Positions 17,437 to 26,543 of a stretch of DNA of 64,000 nucleotides are shown one piece after another. Within the stretch, counting starts at the first letter, position 1. Every line of letters starts with the position of its first letter. The notes beneath the pieces are model-generated. The model ran no database searches. It had not been told where the DNA came from and worked only from the letters and a program-made list of their open reading frames with translations. Made by a program: the position numbers and the translations under genes. Source of the stretch: Candidatus Saccharimonadota bacterium (GTDB lineage Bacteria; Patescibacteriota; Saccharimonadia; Saccharimonadales; UBA4665); contig JAQBRY010000004.1 of the NCBI GenBank assembly GCA_028286245.1, positions 307,195 through 371,194 on the forward strand. The letters are read 5' to 3'.

Positions 17437-17673
17437 ATGAATAGGAAACGACTATCGACCGGCGAGATAGATACCACCCAGTCCACTATTAGTAGGTGGA
17501 ATCGGCTGCGGGCTGTTTTATCTGGCGAACATTCTTTGGGTGAGATTGCCCTGACCGAGGCGCCCGACCTAGACGTTATTTCGCACGTTCAACCGGTAAC
17601 GATCGACGGCGACCACACTCCCCAGCCTCTAGAAACTCCTCAGGGATCAGAAGATACTCCTGAAAATATCTAA
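17437..17673 (+). CDS. Small hypothetical acidic protein
   Basis: 78 residues: basic start, then an acidic Pro/Thr/Glu-rich end; no recognisable domain. Support for it being real: a TACGAT -10 box at 17423-17428 is exactly 8 bases before the ATG, the same spacing as other leaderless genes here, and no gene competes on the other strand. It lies convergent to leuS with a gap of 16 bases. Confidence 0.45.
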   Translation: MNRKRLSTGEIDTTQSTISRWNRLRAVLSGEHSLGEIALTEAPDLDVISHVQPVTIDGDHTPQPLETPQGSEDTPENI

Positions 17674-17689
17674 AAACTTTCCAAATAAG

Positions 17690-20674
17690 CTAGCTTGCGA
17701 CAAAGTTAACGATCTTTTGCGGAATGTAGATAGTCTTTTGGATGGTCTTTCCTGCTAGTTGAGCAGCAATTTTAGCGTCGTTTTGCGCAGCCGCAACTGT
17801 GGTTTGCTCATCGGCATCTACCGCAACAGTAACTTCGCCGCGTAACTTACCATTTACTTGCACGGCAATCGTAACCGTACTGCTTAGGAGGTACGTTGGG
17901 TCATATTTTGGCCACTGCGAAGTATGAATTGAATCTTCGTGGCCGAGTTGCTGCCAGAGCTCCTCGCTAGTGTGCGGCGCAAAGGGCGCAGCCAGCTGCA
18001 GCATGTTTTCTAGCGCCACTTGCCAGGCATTAATGCTGGCAAACTCGTCCTGCTCTCGTAATTTGTAGAGCTGATTTAAACCCTCCATTTGAGCGGCGAT
18101 GGCGGTGTTAAAGCCAAGGCTATCAAGGTCACTGGTAACCCGCTTAATGGTTTTGTGTACGGCCTGCATAATATCTGCCTGCACGATTGAGTCATCGAGC
18201 GCGTCGCCCCCTGCCGTCGTTTCGCGGGTAATGAAGTCCTGTGTTAACCCCCACAGGCGCTGGAGAAATCGGTGCGTACCGGCGACCCCTTCGGGGCCCC
18301 ATGGCGTGGTCTGGTCAAACGGAGCTAGGAAAGCAATGCTTAAGCGCAGGGCGTCAGCTCCATAGCCACTCTCGATGATGTCGGTAGGGTTTACGATGTT
18401 ACCCTTGCTCTTGCTCATCTTGGTGCCGTCGGCAGCCTGAATAATCCCCTGGCCGCGGCGCGAGGCATAGGGCTCGGGAGTCGGCACTAGCTGGTGGTCG
18501 TAAAAGAACTCGTGCCAGAAGCGTGAATACAGCAAGTGAAGCGTGGTATGCTCCATGCCGCCGAGGTAAAAATCGACGGCTCCCCAGTAGGCCAGTTTTT
18601 TAGGATCAGCAAAGGCTTGGTCATTATGCGCATCGTAGTAGCGCAGGTAGTACCAGCTGCTGCCAGCCCAGTTCGGCATTGTGTCGGTTTCACGTTTGGC
18701 AGGCTTGCCACATGTAGGACAGGTGGTGTTCACCCAGTCGGTAATGGCGGCCAGCGGGCTCTCACCAGTATCAGTCGGCTCGTAGTGATCGACGGCCGGT
18801 AGGGTAACCGGCAGTTGGTCATCAGGCACCGCCACGGCACCGTGTTCGGCACAGTGGATAATCGGGATCGGCTCGCCCCAGTAGTGCTGGCGGCTAAAGA
18901 CCCAGTCCCGCAGCCGGTAATTAATCTTTTTGCTGGCGGCGCCGATTTGCGCCAGGTCGTCAACAATCGTTGTCTTAGCATCGGTGTTTTTGAGCCCGTC
19001 ATACTTTCCAGAATTAATCAGTACCCCGTCGGCATGCGTGTGCTCGTCGTCCGCGGCATCATTCTTTACAGTCCTAATAATTGGCAAATCAAACTTGGTA
19101 GCAAATTCGTAGTCACGGTCGTCGTGCGCCGGAACGGCCATGATGGCGCCCGTACCGTAGCCAGTTAAAACGTAATCCGCAATCCATATCGGCACCTTGG
19201 CATTATTTGCCGGATTAATAACATAGCTGCCAGTAAAGACGCCCGTTTTTTCGCGATCGGTATCCTGTCGCTCAATATCCGATTTGGCCTGCGCGGCCTT
19301 GATGTAAGTATTTACCGCTGCCCGATGTTCTTCCGTAACAATGGAGGAAACCAGCGGGTGCTCAGGAGCAAGCACCACGAACGTAGCCCCGAAAATAGTA
19401 TCCGGGCGCGTCGTAAACACTTTAAGCGACGCAAAGACGTGCTGCACAACTACTGGCTCGTGTGAGCCGCAGATGTGCGGTGATTCAGCTGCAAAATCTA
19501 CAATAGTACCACCGAGTTTTTCGACCAGATAGTCGGCACGTTCAGCCGGAACGGCTGGATCAGTAGAATCCCTGAGTATAATCACTTCACCGATTTGATT
19601 CTTAACTTTTTCGAAATTAAACTGCCAGTCAAATGTCGCCTCAAAGGGCCGCTCGTGGTCGGCAAAGCCGGGTTGTGCAAAGCCGGCTGCTAAGACTAGC
19701 TTCTTGATAAACACATTGCTGAGTTCAATAGCCTTCAGTGCAACCGGTGCGCCCAGACTGTGCGCAACGATGACGCTGTTCTCGTTGAGCTTGCCGCTAG
19801 CTGCTACGAATTGCGCTTGTTCCATTACAGAGGGGTTCTGAGTATTAGGTAACTCTGGAGCATAATATGGCACGCCCAGTGAGCTAGCTCGAGCAGTTAA
19901 AGCTGGTATGAAATCGCTTTGTGGTGAGCCGGTAAATCCATGTAAAAAGACATACTCGTCGTTATTTACTATTGGAAAATCTACTTCGGCGCCGATGCTG
20001 CGACCGATCCAGTTTATTTGCTGGTCGGCGATACGAGCCGGGTAGTCGACAGTTTTTAAGCCCTCAATTAAGCGGTCGGCATATTCGCTGATCTTAAGCA
20101 GCCACTGCTTGAGCAGCTTTTTTTCGACGAGCGTGTCGCAGCGCTCGTGGCGACCGTTTATGACTTCTTCGTTGGATAAGCCGGTTTTACAGTGCGGACA
20201 CCAGTTAATGGCGATCTCATCTTGGTAAGCCATACCGGCTTTGTAAAATTGCAGGAAAAGCCACTGGGTCCACTTGTAATAATCCGGGTCGCTAGTACGG
20301 AAGCTCCGCGACCAGTCAATGCTCAGGCCAAGGCTCTCTAACTGCTTTTGGAAATTGGCTACGTTTACATCGGTGGCTTGTTGCGGCGAAACCTTGTTTT
20401 TGATGGCGTAATTTTCGGTTGGCAGACCAAAGGCGTCGTAGCCCATCGGAAACAGTACATTGTGGCCGAGCATACGCTTGTAGCGCGCTACAATGTCGCC
20501 GTAAGTATATTCGCGGGTGTGGCCAATGTGGATGCCGGCACCGGAGGGGTATGGGAATTCGGTAAGCATGACGTATTTAGGCCGCTCGTCAAAATCGACG
20601 GCCTTGTATATACCGCTTTTAGCCCATTCGGCCTGCCACTTTGGTTCAATTTCTTTAGGGTTGTATCGTTGCAT
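17690..20674 (-). CDS. leuS: Leucyl-tRNA synthetase with inserted serine-hydrolase domain
   Basis: 994 residues, about 120-180 longer than usual. Charges tRNA-Leu with leucine. Intact parts: catalytic HIGH region FPYPSGAGIHIGHTREYTYGD (40-60), zinc-type CPHC (159-162), editing-domain TTRPDTIFGAT (421-431) and GYGTGAIMAVPAHDDRDYEFA, second Cys pair CPTCGKP, tRNA-CCA region TMPNWAGSSWYYLRYYD, KMSKSKGN, and the C-terminal anticodon-binding part. Between EVDFPI (230-235) and LKVFTTRPDT, at the beginning of the CP1 editing domain, lies an extra segment of about 177 residues that is a complete RBBP9/YdeN-type serine hydrolase. Reading frame and both flanks are intact, so this is a true insertion and not a broken gene. 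Confidence 0.96.
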   Translation of the reverse strand: MQRYNPKEIEPKWQAEWAKSGIYKAVDFDERPKYVMLTEFPYPSGAGIHIGHTREYTYGDIVARYKRMLGHNVLFPMGYDAFGLPTENYAIKNKVSPQQATDVNVANFQKQLESLGLSIDWSRSFRTSDPDYYKWTQWLFLQFYKAGMAYQDEIAINWCPHCKTGLSNEEVINGRHERCDTLVEKKLLKQWLLKISEYADRLIEGLKTVDYPARIADQQINWIGRSIGAEVDFPIVNNDEYVFLHGFTGSPQSDFIPALTARASSLGVPYYAPELPNTQNPSVMEQAQFVAASGKLNENSVIVAHSLGAPVALKAIELSNVFIKKLVLAAGFAQPGFADHERPFEATFDWQFNFEKVKNQIGEVIILRDSTDPAVPAERADYLVEKLGGTIVDFAAESPHICGSHEPVVVQHVFASLKVFTTRPDTIFGATFVVLAPEHPLVSSIVTEEHRAAVNTYIKAAQAKSDIERQDTDREKTGVFTGSYVINPANNAKVPIWIADYVLTGYGTGAIMAVPAHDDRDYEFATKFDLPIIRTVKNDAADDEHTHADGVLINSGKYDGLKNTDAKTTIVDDLAQIGAASKKINYRLRDWVFSRQHYWGEPIPIIHCAEHGAVAVPDDQLPVTLPAVDHYEPTDTGESPLAAITDWVNTTCPTCGKPAKRETDTMPNWAGSSWYYLRYYDAHNDQAFADPKKLAYWGAVDFYLGGMEHTTLHLLYSRFWHEFFYDHQLVPTPEPYASRRGQGIIQAADGTKMSKSKGNIVNPTDIIESGYGADALRLSIAFLAPFDQTTPWGPEGVAGTHRFLQRLWGLTQDFITRETTAGGDALDDSIVQADIMQAVHKTIKRVTSDLDSLGFNTAIAAQMEGLNQLYKLREQDEFASINAWQVALENMLQLAAPFAPHTSEELWQQLGHEDSIHTSQWPKYDPTYLLSSTVTIAVQVNGKLRGEVTVAVDADEQTTVAAAQNDAKIAAQLAGKTIQKTIYIPQKIVNFVAS
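19430..19960 (-). other. RBBP9/YdeN-like serine-hydrolase domain inserted in LeuRS
   Basis: Residues about 239-415 of LeuRS. Pattern of the family: VFLHGFTGS (oxyanion turn, about 242-250), PYYAPELPNTQNPS (strand and loop typical of RBBP9), nucleophile elbow VAHSLGAP with Ser306, acid in DSTDPAVP (Asp372) and SPHICGS with His400. The putative catalytic triad Ser306-Asp372-His400 is complete and in the right order and spacing. It may act on the charged or mischarged aminoacyl ester held by the editing site, or on an unrelated ester; both are inference. Confidence 0.88.
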
Positions 20675-20798
20675 AGTTCTATCCTACATCATTATCTGTT
20701 AGTTATCTGAATTGTCTTGGTAAAGAATAGTAAGCCCTAGCGGGGCAAGAGTGTTTGCAACGATTGTGTGTAATTGCTCATTACTACCATTGTAACAC

Positions 20799-21968
20799 CT
20801 AGAACTGCTGGAGGTAGTTAGTACTAAAGGTTGTGGCCAGCACTTGCCGCTGGGCAGCGCGCTCTTTGGCATAGATTATAAGTTTTTCGACCAGCTCTAC
20901 CGAACTAACACCGGCTTTGCTCCAGTTGTGCGCGTAGAGACCGCCCGGGAGCGGATTAACTTCGTTAAAGTAAACTTTGCCTGCCTTACTGTCGATGAGC
21001 ATGTCCACGCGGGCTATGCCGCTACAGCTAAGCGCCTGGTACACTGCAAGCCCTGTCATTTCGGCGGTGGAGTAAAGATCATCGGGTAGCTCGGCCGGGA
21101 TCTGACTGTAACCCTGCGCGCCCTTACTACCCTTGCTTCCTTTGCCCTTCTTTCCGCCCTGCATATACTTGGTTTCAAAGTCAAAGAAGTCTTCGGCGCT
21201 GGTAAGCGGTTTTTCCAGCAAAGCCGGAATAGGTTCGTTATTCCCTATAATGGGCAGTGTTACTTCAATCAGGTTTTGGACGGCTTCTTCTACCAGGATT
21301 TTATTGTCGTAGTGAGCAGCTACTTCTAGAGCATTGCTGAGTTCTTGGTCGTTTGTGGCTCGGCTGATGCCAATGCTGGAGCCCAAATGAGCGGGCTTTA
21401 CGAACACCGGGTAGCTAAGACTGGCCGTAACCTGCTTGATGGTGGCCGCCAGCTCGTTGTCTACCTTAGTTTTTGTGAACCATACAAATTTAGTAATCGG
21501 GATACCACTAGCGGCGGCCTGTTGCTTGGCGAGTACCTTGTCCATGGCGACCGCCGCCGAAGCAGTGTCGCAGCCAACATACGCTACGCCGGCCATATCC
21601 AAAAGTCCCATCAGCGAGCCGTCTTCGCCGTAGGTGCCGTGCATTGCCGGGAATACCACGTCTATCCGGGTAGTCTGTTTTTTGGCAGCTAAGCCCTTCC
21701 CCTGTTTGATAAGCACCATACCGCCGTCAAACTGGACGCTAACGGGCTTGGCGCTCTCTATGAAAGATTCGATTGCTCCGGAGGTAAAGAGCGTAATGTC
21801 TTTGAGTTTTTCGTCCCAGTACCAGGCACCGTTTTTGGCGATATAGATGGCCTCAACCTTGTACTTGCGGGTGAGTTCGAGCGGCTTTATAACACTGCTG
21901 AGCGCGGTGACGATAGAGACGTCGTGTTCGGCGGAACGGCCGCCAAAGAATACTGCTACTGTTTCCAT
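20799..21968 (-). CDS. ddl: D-alanine--D-alanine ligase
   Basis: 389 residues. Joins two D-alanines for the peptidoglycan pentapeptide. ATP-grasp ligase: VAVFFGGRSAEHDVS at the start, MHGTYGEDGSLMGLLDMAGVAYVG, VFVKPAHLGSSIGI, and FNEVNPLPGG near the end. Between FETKY and YSQIPAEL is a low-complexity insert of about 15 residues (GGKKGKGSKGSKGAQG, about 271-286) in the loop that normally covers the substrate. It precedes murF, giving consecutive steps of the same pathway. Confidence 0.95.
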   Translation of the reverse strand: METVAVFFGGRSAEHDVSIVTALSSVIKPLELTRKYKVEAIYIAKNGAWYWDEKLKDITLFTSGAIESFIESAKPVSVQFDGGMVLIKQGKGLAAKKQTTRIDVVFPAMHGTYGEDGSLMGLLDMAGVAYVGCDTASAAVAMDKVLAKQQAAASGIPITKFVWFTKTKVDNELAATIKQVTASLSYPVFVKPAHLGSSIGISRATNDQELSNALEVAAHYDNKILVEEAVQNLIEVTLPIIGNNEPIPALLEKPLTSAEDFFDFETKYMQGGKKGKGSKGSKGAQGYSQIPAELPDDLYSTAEMTGLAVYQALSCSGIARVDMLIDSKAGKVYFNEVNPLPGGLYAHNWSKAGVSSVELVEKLIIYAKERAAQRQVLATTFSTNYLQQF

Positions 21969-22015
21969 GCCACTAGTATATGTAATTATGGGCTACATTT
22001 AAAACCGGATTGCGC

Positions 22016-23461
22016 CTAGGCGTAGTTATCGGTCCAGTCGTTCTGCATAACTACTAGGTCACCGGCGGCCACAAAGTGCCCGATATTGGTGTAAAAATAC
22101 AGCGGATCTTCCTCTACGCGGAGCTCGCCCCGGTAGTTCTTTTCGGCCAGGCCGGCTTTTATATACCCGGTGACGGAATTTTTCATAAGCACCACCATAT
22201 CGGGATTAGCTTCGGCTATTAAGCGGCCGACTTCCGTGTGGATGGCTGCCGATTCGGCACCCTGCTCTACCAGCCCGGGCGTAACGTACAGTTTGCGCCG
22301 GGCCTCCAATCGCTTAAGCAGCGCCGTGCCGGCGCGGATACCCTCTAGGTTGCCGTTATAGGTATCATCAATAATGGCGGCGCCAGACAGCCGGTACGGC
22401 TGCATGCGGTGCTCAAACGGCTTGGTTTTGGCTATGCCGGCCTTGACCTGGGCCTGCGTAAGCCCCAGCTGCAAACCGAGTGCAGCTACAAATACCAAAA
22501 ACCCTACTTGGTGCTCACCAATCAATCCGCTCTTTAAACTGATTGCAGTTTTGTCTTTATGCATGGTAAAGCTGGTGCCATCGAGGGTTACATCGACATC
22601 CTTTACGCTCCAGCCGAGGGCGCTGTGATTATCGAATGACTGGAATTGCGGCTTAATGAACGGGCGGGCGTCGGGCGAGTCGGCGTTTACGAAGAGCTTA
22701 TCGGCATCTACAAACTGGCTAATAGAAAATATATCTTGCCCGGCGGCTTTGAGCGTTTTGTAACGGTCCAAATGCGCCGGAGCCACGCCGGTAATAACTG
22801 CATGAGTAGGCTGCGTAATAGCTGCAAAGCGGGCAATGTCGCCGGGCTCACCCTCGCCGTATTCAATTACCAGCACGTCCTCTTTGCCGGTGAGCTTACG
22901 GGCAAAATAGGCATGGCTGCTACTAACGTTTTTATTGGCCGGCGTGGCTGCCACATTAAGTCCTTCACTCAGTACCGTGAGAAGCATTTCCTTCATAGTC
23001 GTTTTGCCATAGCTGCCGGCAACGGCGATTTTGATGCCCTTATGGTCAGCAAATATAGTTTTTGACTGCTTAATGAGCTTAGCCTCGGCCGGTTTAGAAA
23101 TAAAGATTCGACCGAGTACTAGCGGAATCACAACGAGATTGGCCCACAGCACCGGATAAATAATAATCAACCCTATGCCAAACAGTAGGCCGCCACCCAG
23201 TATGTCGGCTAGGCCGAGACCAATCAGCACTAGGCTTAGGAGCAATTGCAGGCCTATACCCAGTCGTAGTGCCAGCAGCAGCAGCCGAGCCGGCCGGGTG
23301 TAGTCGAGTGAGCGCCGATAGGTAATGGTGGAGTAATCCTTGGTGCGCCAGTACCATTTTAGATAGGCCGCAGTGTTGTACTCCGTGGACTGGAGCATGT
23401 AGACAATGGTTGCCGGATAGCGCAGTGAGTACAGGCTCAAAAAGCCCCGGATGGCCTTCAT
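22016..23461 (-). CDS. murF: MurF-type Mur ligase with N-terminal membrane segment
   Basis: 481 residues. Adds D-Ala-D-Ala to the UDP-MurNAc tripeptide. ATP-binding loop AVAGSYGKTT (about 146-155), middle Mur-ligase motifs (ANKNVSSSHAYFARKL, VIEYGEGEPGDIARF, GVAPAHLDRY), GEHQVGFLVFVAALGL and IIDDTYNGNLEGIRAGTALL. The normal N-terminal UDP-binding domain of MurF is absent; residues 55-122 are instead strongly hydrophobic and would form two or three membrane helices. Start codon overlaps the stop of the upstream hydrolase (ATGA). The assignment to MurF rather than another Mur ligase rests on motifs and on ddl next door. Confidence 0.85.
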   Translation of the reverse strand: MKAIRGFLSLYSLRYPATIVYMLQSTEYNTAAYLKWYWRTKDYSTITYRRSLDYTRPARLLLLALRLGIGLQLLLSLVLIGLGLADILGGGLLFGIGLIIIYPVLWANLVVIPLVLGRIFISKPAEAKLIKQSKTIFADHKGIKIAVAGSYGKTTMKEMLLTVLSEGLNVAATPANKNVSSSHAYFARKLTGKEDVLVIEYGEGEPGDIARFAAITQPTHAVITGVAPAHLDRYKTLKAAGQDIFSISQFVDADKLFVNADSPDARPFIKPQFQSFDNHSALGWSVKDVDVTLDGTSFTMHKDKTAISLKSGLIGEHQVGFLVFVAALGLQLGLTQAQVKAGIAKTKPFEHRMQPYRLSGAAIIDDTYNGNLEGIRAGTALLKRLEARRKLYVTPGLVEQGAESAAIHTEVGRLIAEANPDMVVLMKNSVTGYIKAGLAEKNYRGELRVEEDPLYFYTNIGHFVAAGDLVVMQNDWTDNYA

Positions 23462-24210
23462 GCTAAAAAGTCCTTTATTAGTGTGTTAACATCGGCTGCC
23501 TGATCGACGTGCACAAAGTGGCTGGCGTTGTCGATAATGCTCAGCGACGAGCCCTTAATAAGGCGCTGGTAGGTTTTGCCATCCTGCAGCGGCACGGCGG
23601 TATCATCGCGGGCGTAGATGAGCAGCGTCGGCAGGGTGAGCTTGGCAGCATCGGCCTGGACATCCTGCTTGACAGTAAGTTTAAAGGTTTCTTTTAGGTC
23701 CTCGGCCACAAACATGTCTGAGCCAACGCTACCATAGAGTTTTTTCTGGAGTTTTCGGCGCGTGGAGCGCGGCAGCCACAAGGTGAGCACTTTACCCACT
23801 TTAGCTATAACTTTAATAATGGTTTTTCGAGCCTGGTTAGTGGTACGAATGCCGGCCGAGGCAATAAGTATTAATTTGTCTGCTTTAATGGCGTTAATAG
23901 ATAGTGCCCTAATAGCCACCGCCCCGCCGTTACTATGGCCAACCACGGCGTGCACATCGGTAATGTTCAGTTTTTTTAAGAATTGGGCAAGGAACTTGGC
24001 ATAGTTATCCAGATTCCAGACACCATCGGGTGCCTGGCTGGCACCAAAGCCAGGCAGATCGGGCGCGATAACGGTGTAGCCGCTGGCAAGCGCGGCAGTC
24101 GTGGCTGCAAAGCCCTTGGCCGAATCGCCCCAGCCATGCAGCAATAACACAGCTGGCCCTTTCCCGGTCATGGTGTATTCGACAATTTGATCGTTAACGA
24201 TTATCTTCAC
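23458..24210 (-). CDS. Alpha/beta hydrolase
   Basis: 250 residues. Standard lipase/esterase-type hydrolase: LLLHGWGDSAKGF (oxyanion), APDLPGFGASQ, nucleophile elbow VVGHSNGGAVAIRA with Ser, cap region rich in Lys/Arg (about 125-160), ARDDTAVP acid and NASHFVHV histidine. Complete catalytic triad. It sits directly upstream of murF with a 4-base overlap, so a cell-wall or precursor-related function is possible, but the substrate is not visible in the sequence. Confidence 0.85.
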   Translation of the reverse strand: MKIIVNDQIVEYTMTGKGPAVLLLHGWGDSAKGFAATTAALASGYTVIAPDLPGFGASQAPDGVWNLDNYAKFLAQFLKKLNITDVHAVVGHSNGGAVAIRALSINAIKADKLILIASAGIRTTNQARKTIIKVIAKVGKVLTLWLPRSTRRKLQKKLYGSVGSDMFVAEDLKETFKLTVKQDVQADAAKLTLPTLLIYARDDTAVPLQDGKTYQRLIKGSSLSIIDNASHFVHVDQAADVNTLIKDFLA

Positions 24211-24247
24211 TGCGTTAGTATAGCAACCGGAATGGCTCTTCGGTAGC

Positions 24248-25843
24248 CTAGTTCCCTGCTGTCAGTGGGCTACCGGCGAGTGCGCCATCAAGTCCAAGAG
24301 AGTGCAAAACTTGGCTGAGTGGCACTACATCGGTTGGTTTATCGATAGTAGGCGACGTGGCCGAAGGCTGTGCGTTAAAGTTAGTGGTTATTTTTGCACC
24401 GTTACTGCCGTCGTACACAAAGTTCACCTTAAAACCACTAGACTTAGTGTTCAAACTAACGTCGAGTCGTGCCGACTGCGCGTTCTGAGAACCCTTGCCA
24501 CTCACCAAGTTTATAAAGAATGGTTCGTCGTCACCACCCTTATAGTCCAGCCCGATTTCCACATAGTTGCTGGCTGGTTTCGTCTGATCGGGGAAGCGGA
24601 TCTTGTAAACGACTCGTTGGCTAATATCTGACCAAATATCAAACTGATCCTTATCGCTGGCCTTATTCGCAGTACTTATGGCGGATTTAAAGGCGTTATC
24701 GACAGTGGATTGGTAATCGTTTTTGGTAATCCAAGCCTGTAACTTGCTGGCCTTGAGTGCCGTTTGCTGAGCGTTCAAATACTTAACAAGGTTTTCCTTA
24801 ACGGGAACTACCTGGTAGTGATAGGTTTTGCGGCCATCAACAGTTTCCTTACCGACTACTTTCACTACTTTAAAGATGGCAGTGTCTTTGTTAGCGGTAA
24901 AGACGTACTGGTTATCTACTTTTGTAAAGCCATCAAGGGCGCTCGATATCTGTTCCTTGGTAGGCGTGGTTATTTGCTTGCTAGGACCGCCCTGTGATTC
25001 AAGCATCTGCAGTAATTCCTTATCAACACCGATCCACTTATTATTCAGCTGATCAACAACGGTACCTATTTCTTCGGACCCTGTCAGGGCGCCTAGGCCG
25101 TCAATATTGTTTGCCTTCAAGTAAATATCAGGGTCAGCTTTGTCATTTGTAAAGCCGCGAAGTGCTACATCAATATTTTTAACGCCTAGGTCAACATTGG
25201 CGGTTGCCTCAAAAGCAGTAGCGTTCGACTTAAAGCCGAGCTTACCTTTAATGGTGGTGTCGCCTGTCTTTACCTGGTAGCTGCCATCACCGGTATAGCC
25301 TTTGGCGCTAATCCCGGTACCCTGCTGTAAGTAGCTCGTGATCGCTTCTACGCCCTTACCACTGTTAGCAAGACTGCTGCTATAGATAGTAGAAGAGCTG
25401 GTCCAGTAACCCAAGTAAAAGGCAGCACCGGCGCCTACGAGGATAATTAATGCTATCAAACTTAGGATTAAAGGCTTACGCCGTGATTTTTTGCCCGCTA
25501 GCTGAGTTGAGCTGCTAACGCCTGTGGCTGCGCCGCCTACAACGGGATTGGGAGCGTCCGTACTGACAACGGGGGCAGCGTCAACGCCGCTGGTGACAGT
25601 CGGTGCCAAAGGTGGCAGCGCTGCAAGCGGCTCCGGGGTAGTAATTTCTGCAGGAGCAGCTGGGGTGGCCTCGGGAGCCGGGTCACTCTCTTGCGGTGCA
25701 AAGGTATGACTAATTTGGGCACCGGATTCAGCTGCTGGTACTGAGTCGGTTGTTGGGGTGATAATTTGGGGCTGCGGTGTTACGTCCGGAGTAGTAGATG
25801 CTTCTTCGGGCTTAGATTGTGGGTTATTAGCGTTCGGATCCAT
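24248..25843 (-). CDS. Membrane-anchored protein with Pro-rich cytoplasmic arm
   Basis: 531 residues. Residues 1-118 are Pro/Thr/Ala/Glu-rich and disordered, followed by KKSRRKP and one transmembrane helix (about 125-146). The outside part (about 150-531) looks like a large beta-rich domain, with repeated strands such as GKLGFKSNATAFEATANVDL and a middle helix pair. It resembles LolA-like or carrier folds only loosely. No family name can be given. N-terminal cytoplasmic and C-terminal external orientation is inferred from the positive-inside rule. Confidence 0.7.
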   Translation of the reverse strand: MDPNANNPQSKPEEASTTPDVTPQPQIITPTTDSVPAAESGAQISHTFAPQESDPAPEATPAAPAEITTPEPLAALPPLAPTVTSGVDAAPVVSTDAPNPVVGGAATGVSSSTQLAGKKSRRKPLILSLIALIILVGAGAAFYLGYWTSSSTIYSSSLANSGKGVEAITSYLQQGTGISAKGYTGDGSYQVKTGDTTIKGKLGFKSNATAFEATANVDLGVKNIDVALRGFTNDKADPDIYLKANNIDGLGALTGSEEIGTVVDQLNNKWIGVDKELLQMLESQGGPSKQITTPTKEQISSALDGFTKVDNQYVFTANKDTAIFKVVKVVGKETVDGRKTYHYQVVPVKENLVKYLNAQQTALKASKLQAWITKNDYQSTVDNAFKSAISTANKASDKDQFDIWSDISQRVVYKIRFPDQTKPASNYVEIGLDYKGGDDEPFFINLVSGKGSQNAQSARLDVSLNTKSSGFKVNFVYDGSNGAKITTNFNAQPSATSPTIDKPTDVVPLSQVLHSLGLDGALAGSPLTAGN

Positions 25844-25966
25844 GGTGACTCCTAAATTATTGGTGCTTCTTATGCTTGATTATACAGCTGCTTATCAGAT
25901 TGCCAATAGGCGCCCAGTAAGCGAGAATCTTTTCAAGCACTAAATTCTCGAGTATAGTCATAGCCA

Positions 25967-26431
25967 ATGAATGTAACTCTAAATAATCTGCTGGATGCTC
26001 CCTGTGCCATTATGTTTAACGCCGATCTCTTGCCGCACACGGGGGACGGACGGACTTTTATGGAAACCTCTGACACCATTGCGGATGCAGTTCTGGCCAC
26101 GGCACGAAACGGCGCACTCGACCCTACCGTACGAGTTGATAGGCCTGTTACGAAACGCCCAACACTGTGGGTTGCATGCCCCACATGGTTTGATCGTGAC
26201 ACGTCGGAGATACAAGCACAGTGTTGGATCACTGAGATTGCGCTACCCTTGCGCCAGTACCTCTCGTTTCTTTCATTGGCAGAAAGCCAGCTTAAGACGA
26301 ACAGTTCAGAGCACTTCGACAAAGCCAGGCTTCGGACAGACGGTAGAGCATTAGTCCTAGGCGAACTCGTGCTCGGCAAACCGGCTCCAATGCAAAATCC
26401 AGAACTACTTGCCGGCTACCGCCTTCAATAA
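25967..26431 (+). CDS. Hypothetical protein, leaderless
   Basis: 154 residues, globular composition, no signal peptide. Segments RPTLWVACPTWFDRDT and CWITEIALPLRQYLSFLSL suggest a soluble alpha/beta protein, family unknown. TATAGT at 25953-25958 stands exactly 8 bases before the ATG, the spacing seen before other leaderless genes of this window; this is why I choose this frame over the open frame on the other strand. Confidence 0.5.
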   Translation: MNVTLNNLLDAPCAIMFNADLLPHTGDGRTFMETSDTIADAVLATARNGALDPTVRVDRPVTKRPTLWVACPTWFDRDTSEIQAQCWITEIALPLRQYLSFLSLAESQLKTNSSEHFDKARLRTDGRALVLGELVLGKPAPMQNPELLAGYRLQ

Positions 26432-26543
26432 CGTCGCCAACTGACTCGCTTGTGATCACGTTAGAGTGTAGCGGACGCTCAAGTCGGCTAGCGTAATGCT
26501 CCGGGGGCATGGAAATAGCCCTAACTATCCTTCGGATACTATA

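Noticed and set aside
19430..19960. Insertion in LeuRS as an assembly chimera
   Set aside because: The frame is continuous at both junctions, the codon use matches the flanks, and both the synthetase and hydrolase motifs are complete; an intein is also excluded because splicing motifs are missing.
25933..26379. Minus-strand open frame of 148 codons
   Set aside because: It overlaps a plus-strand gene with a leaderless promoter at the typical distance, and its protein is Ser/Arg-rich like a shadow frame.
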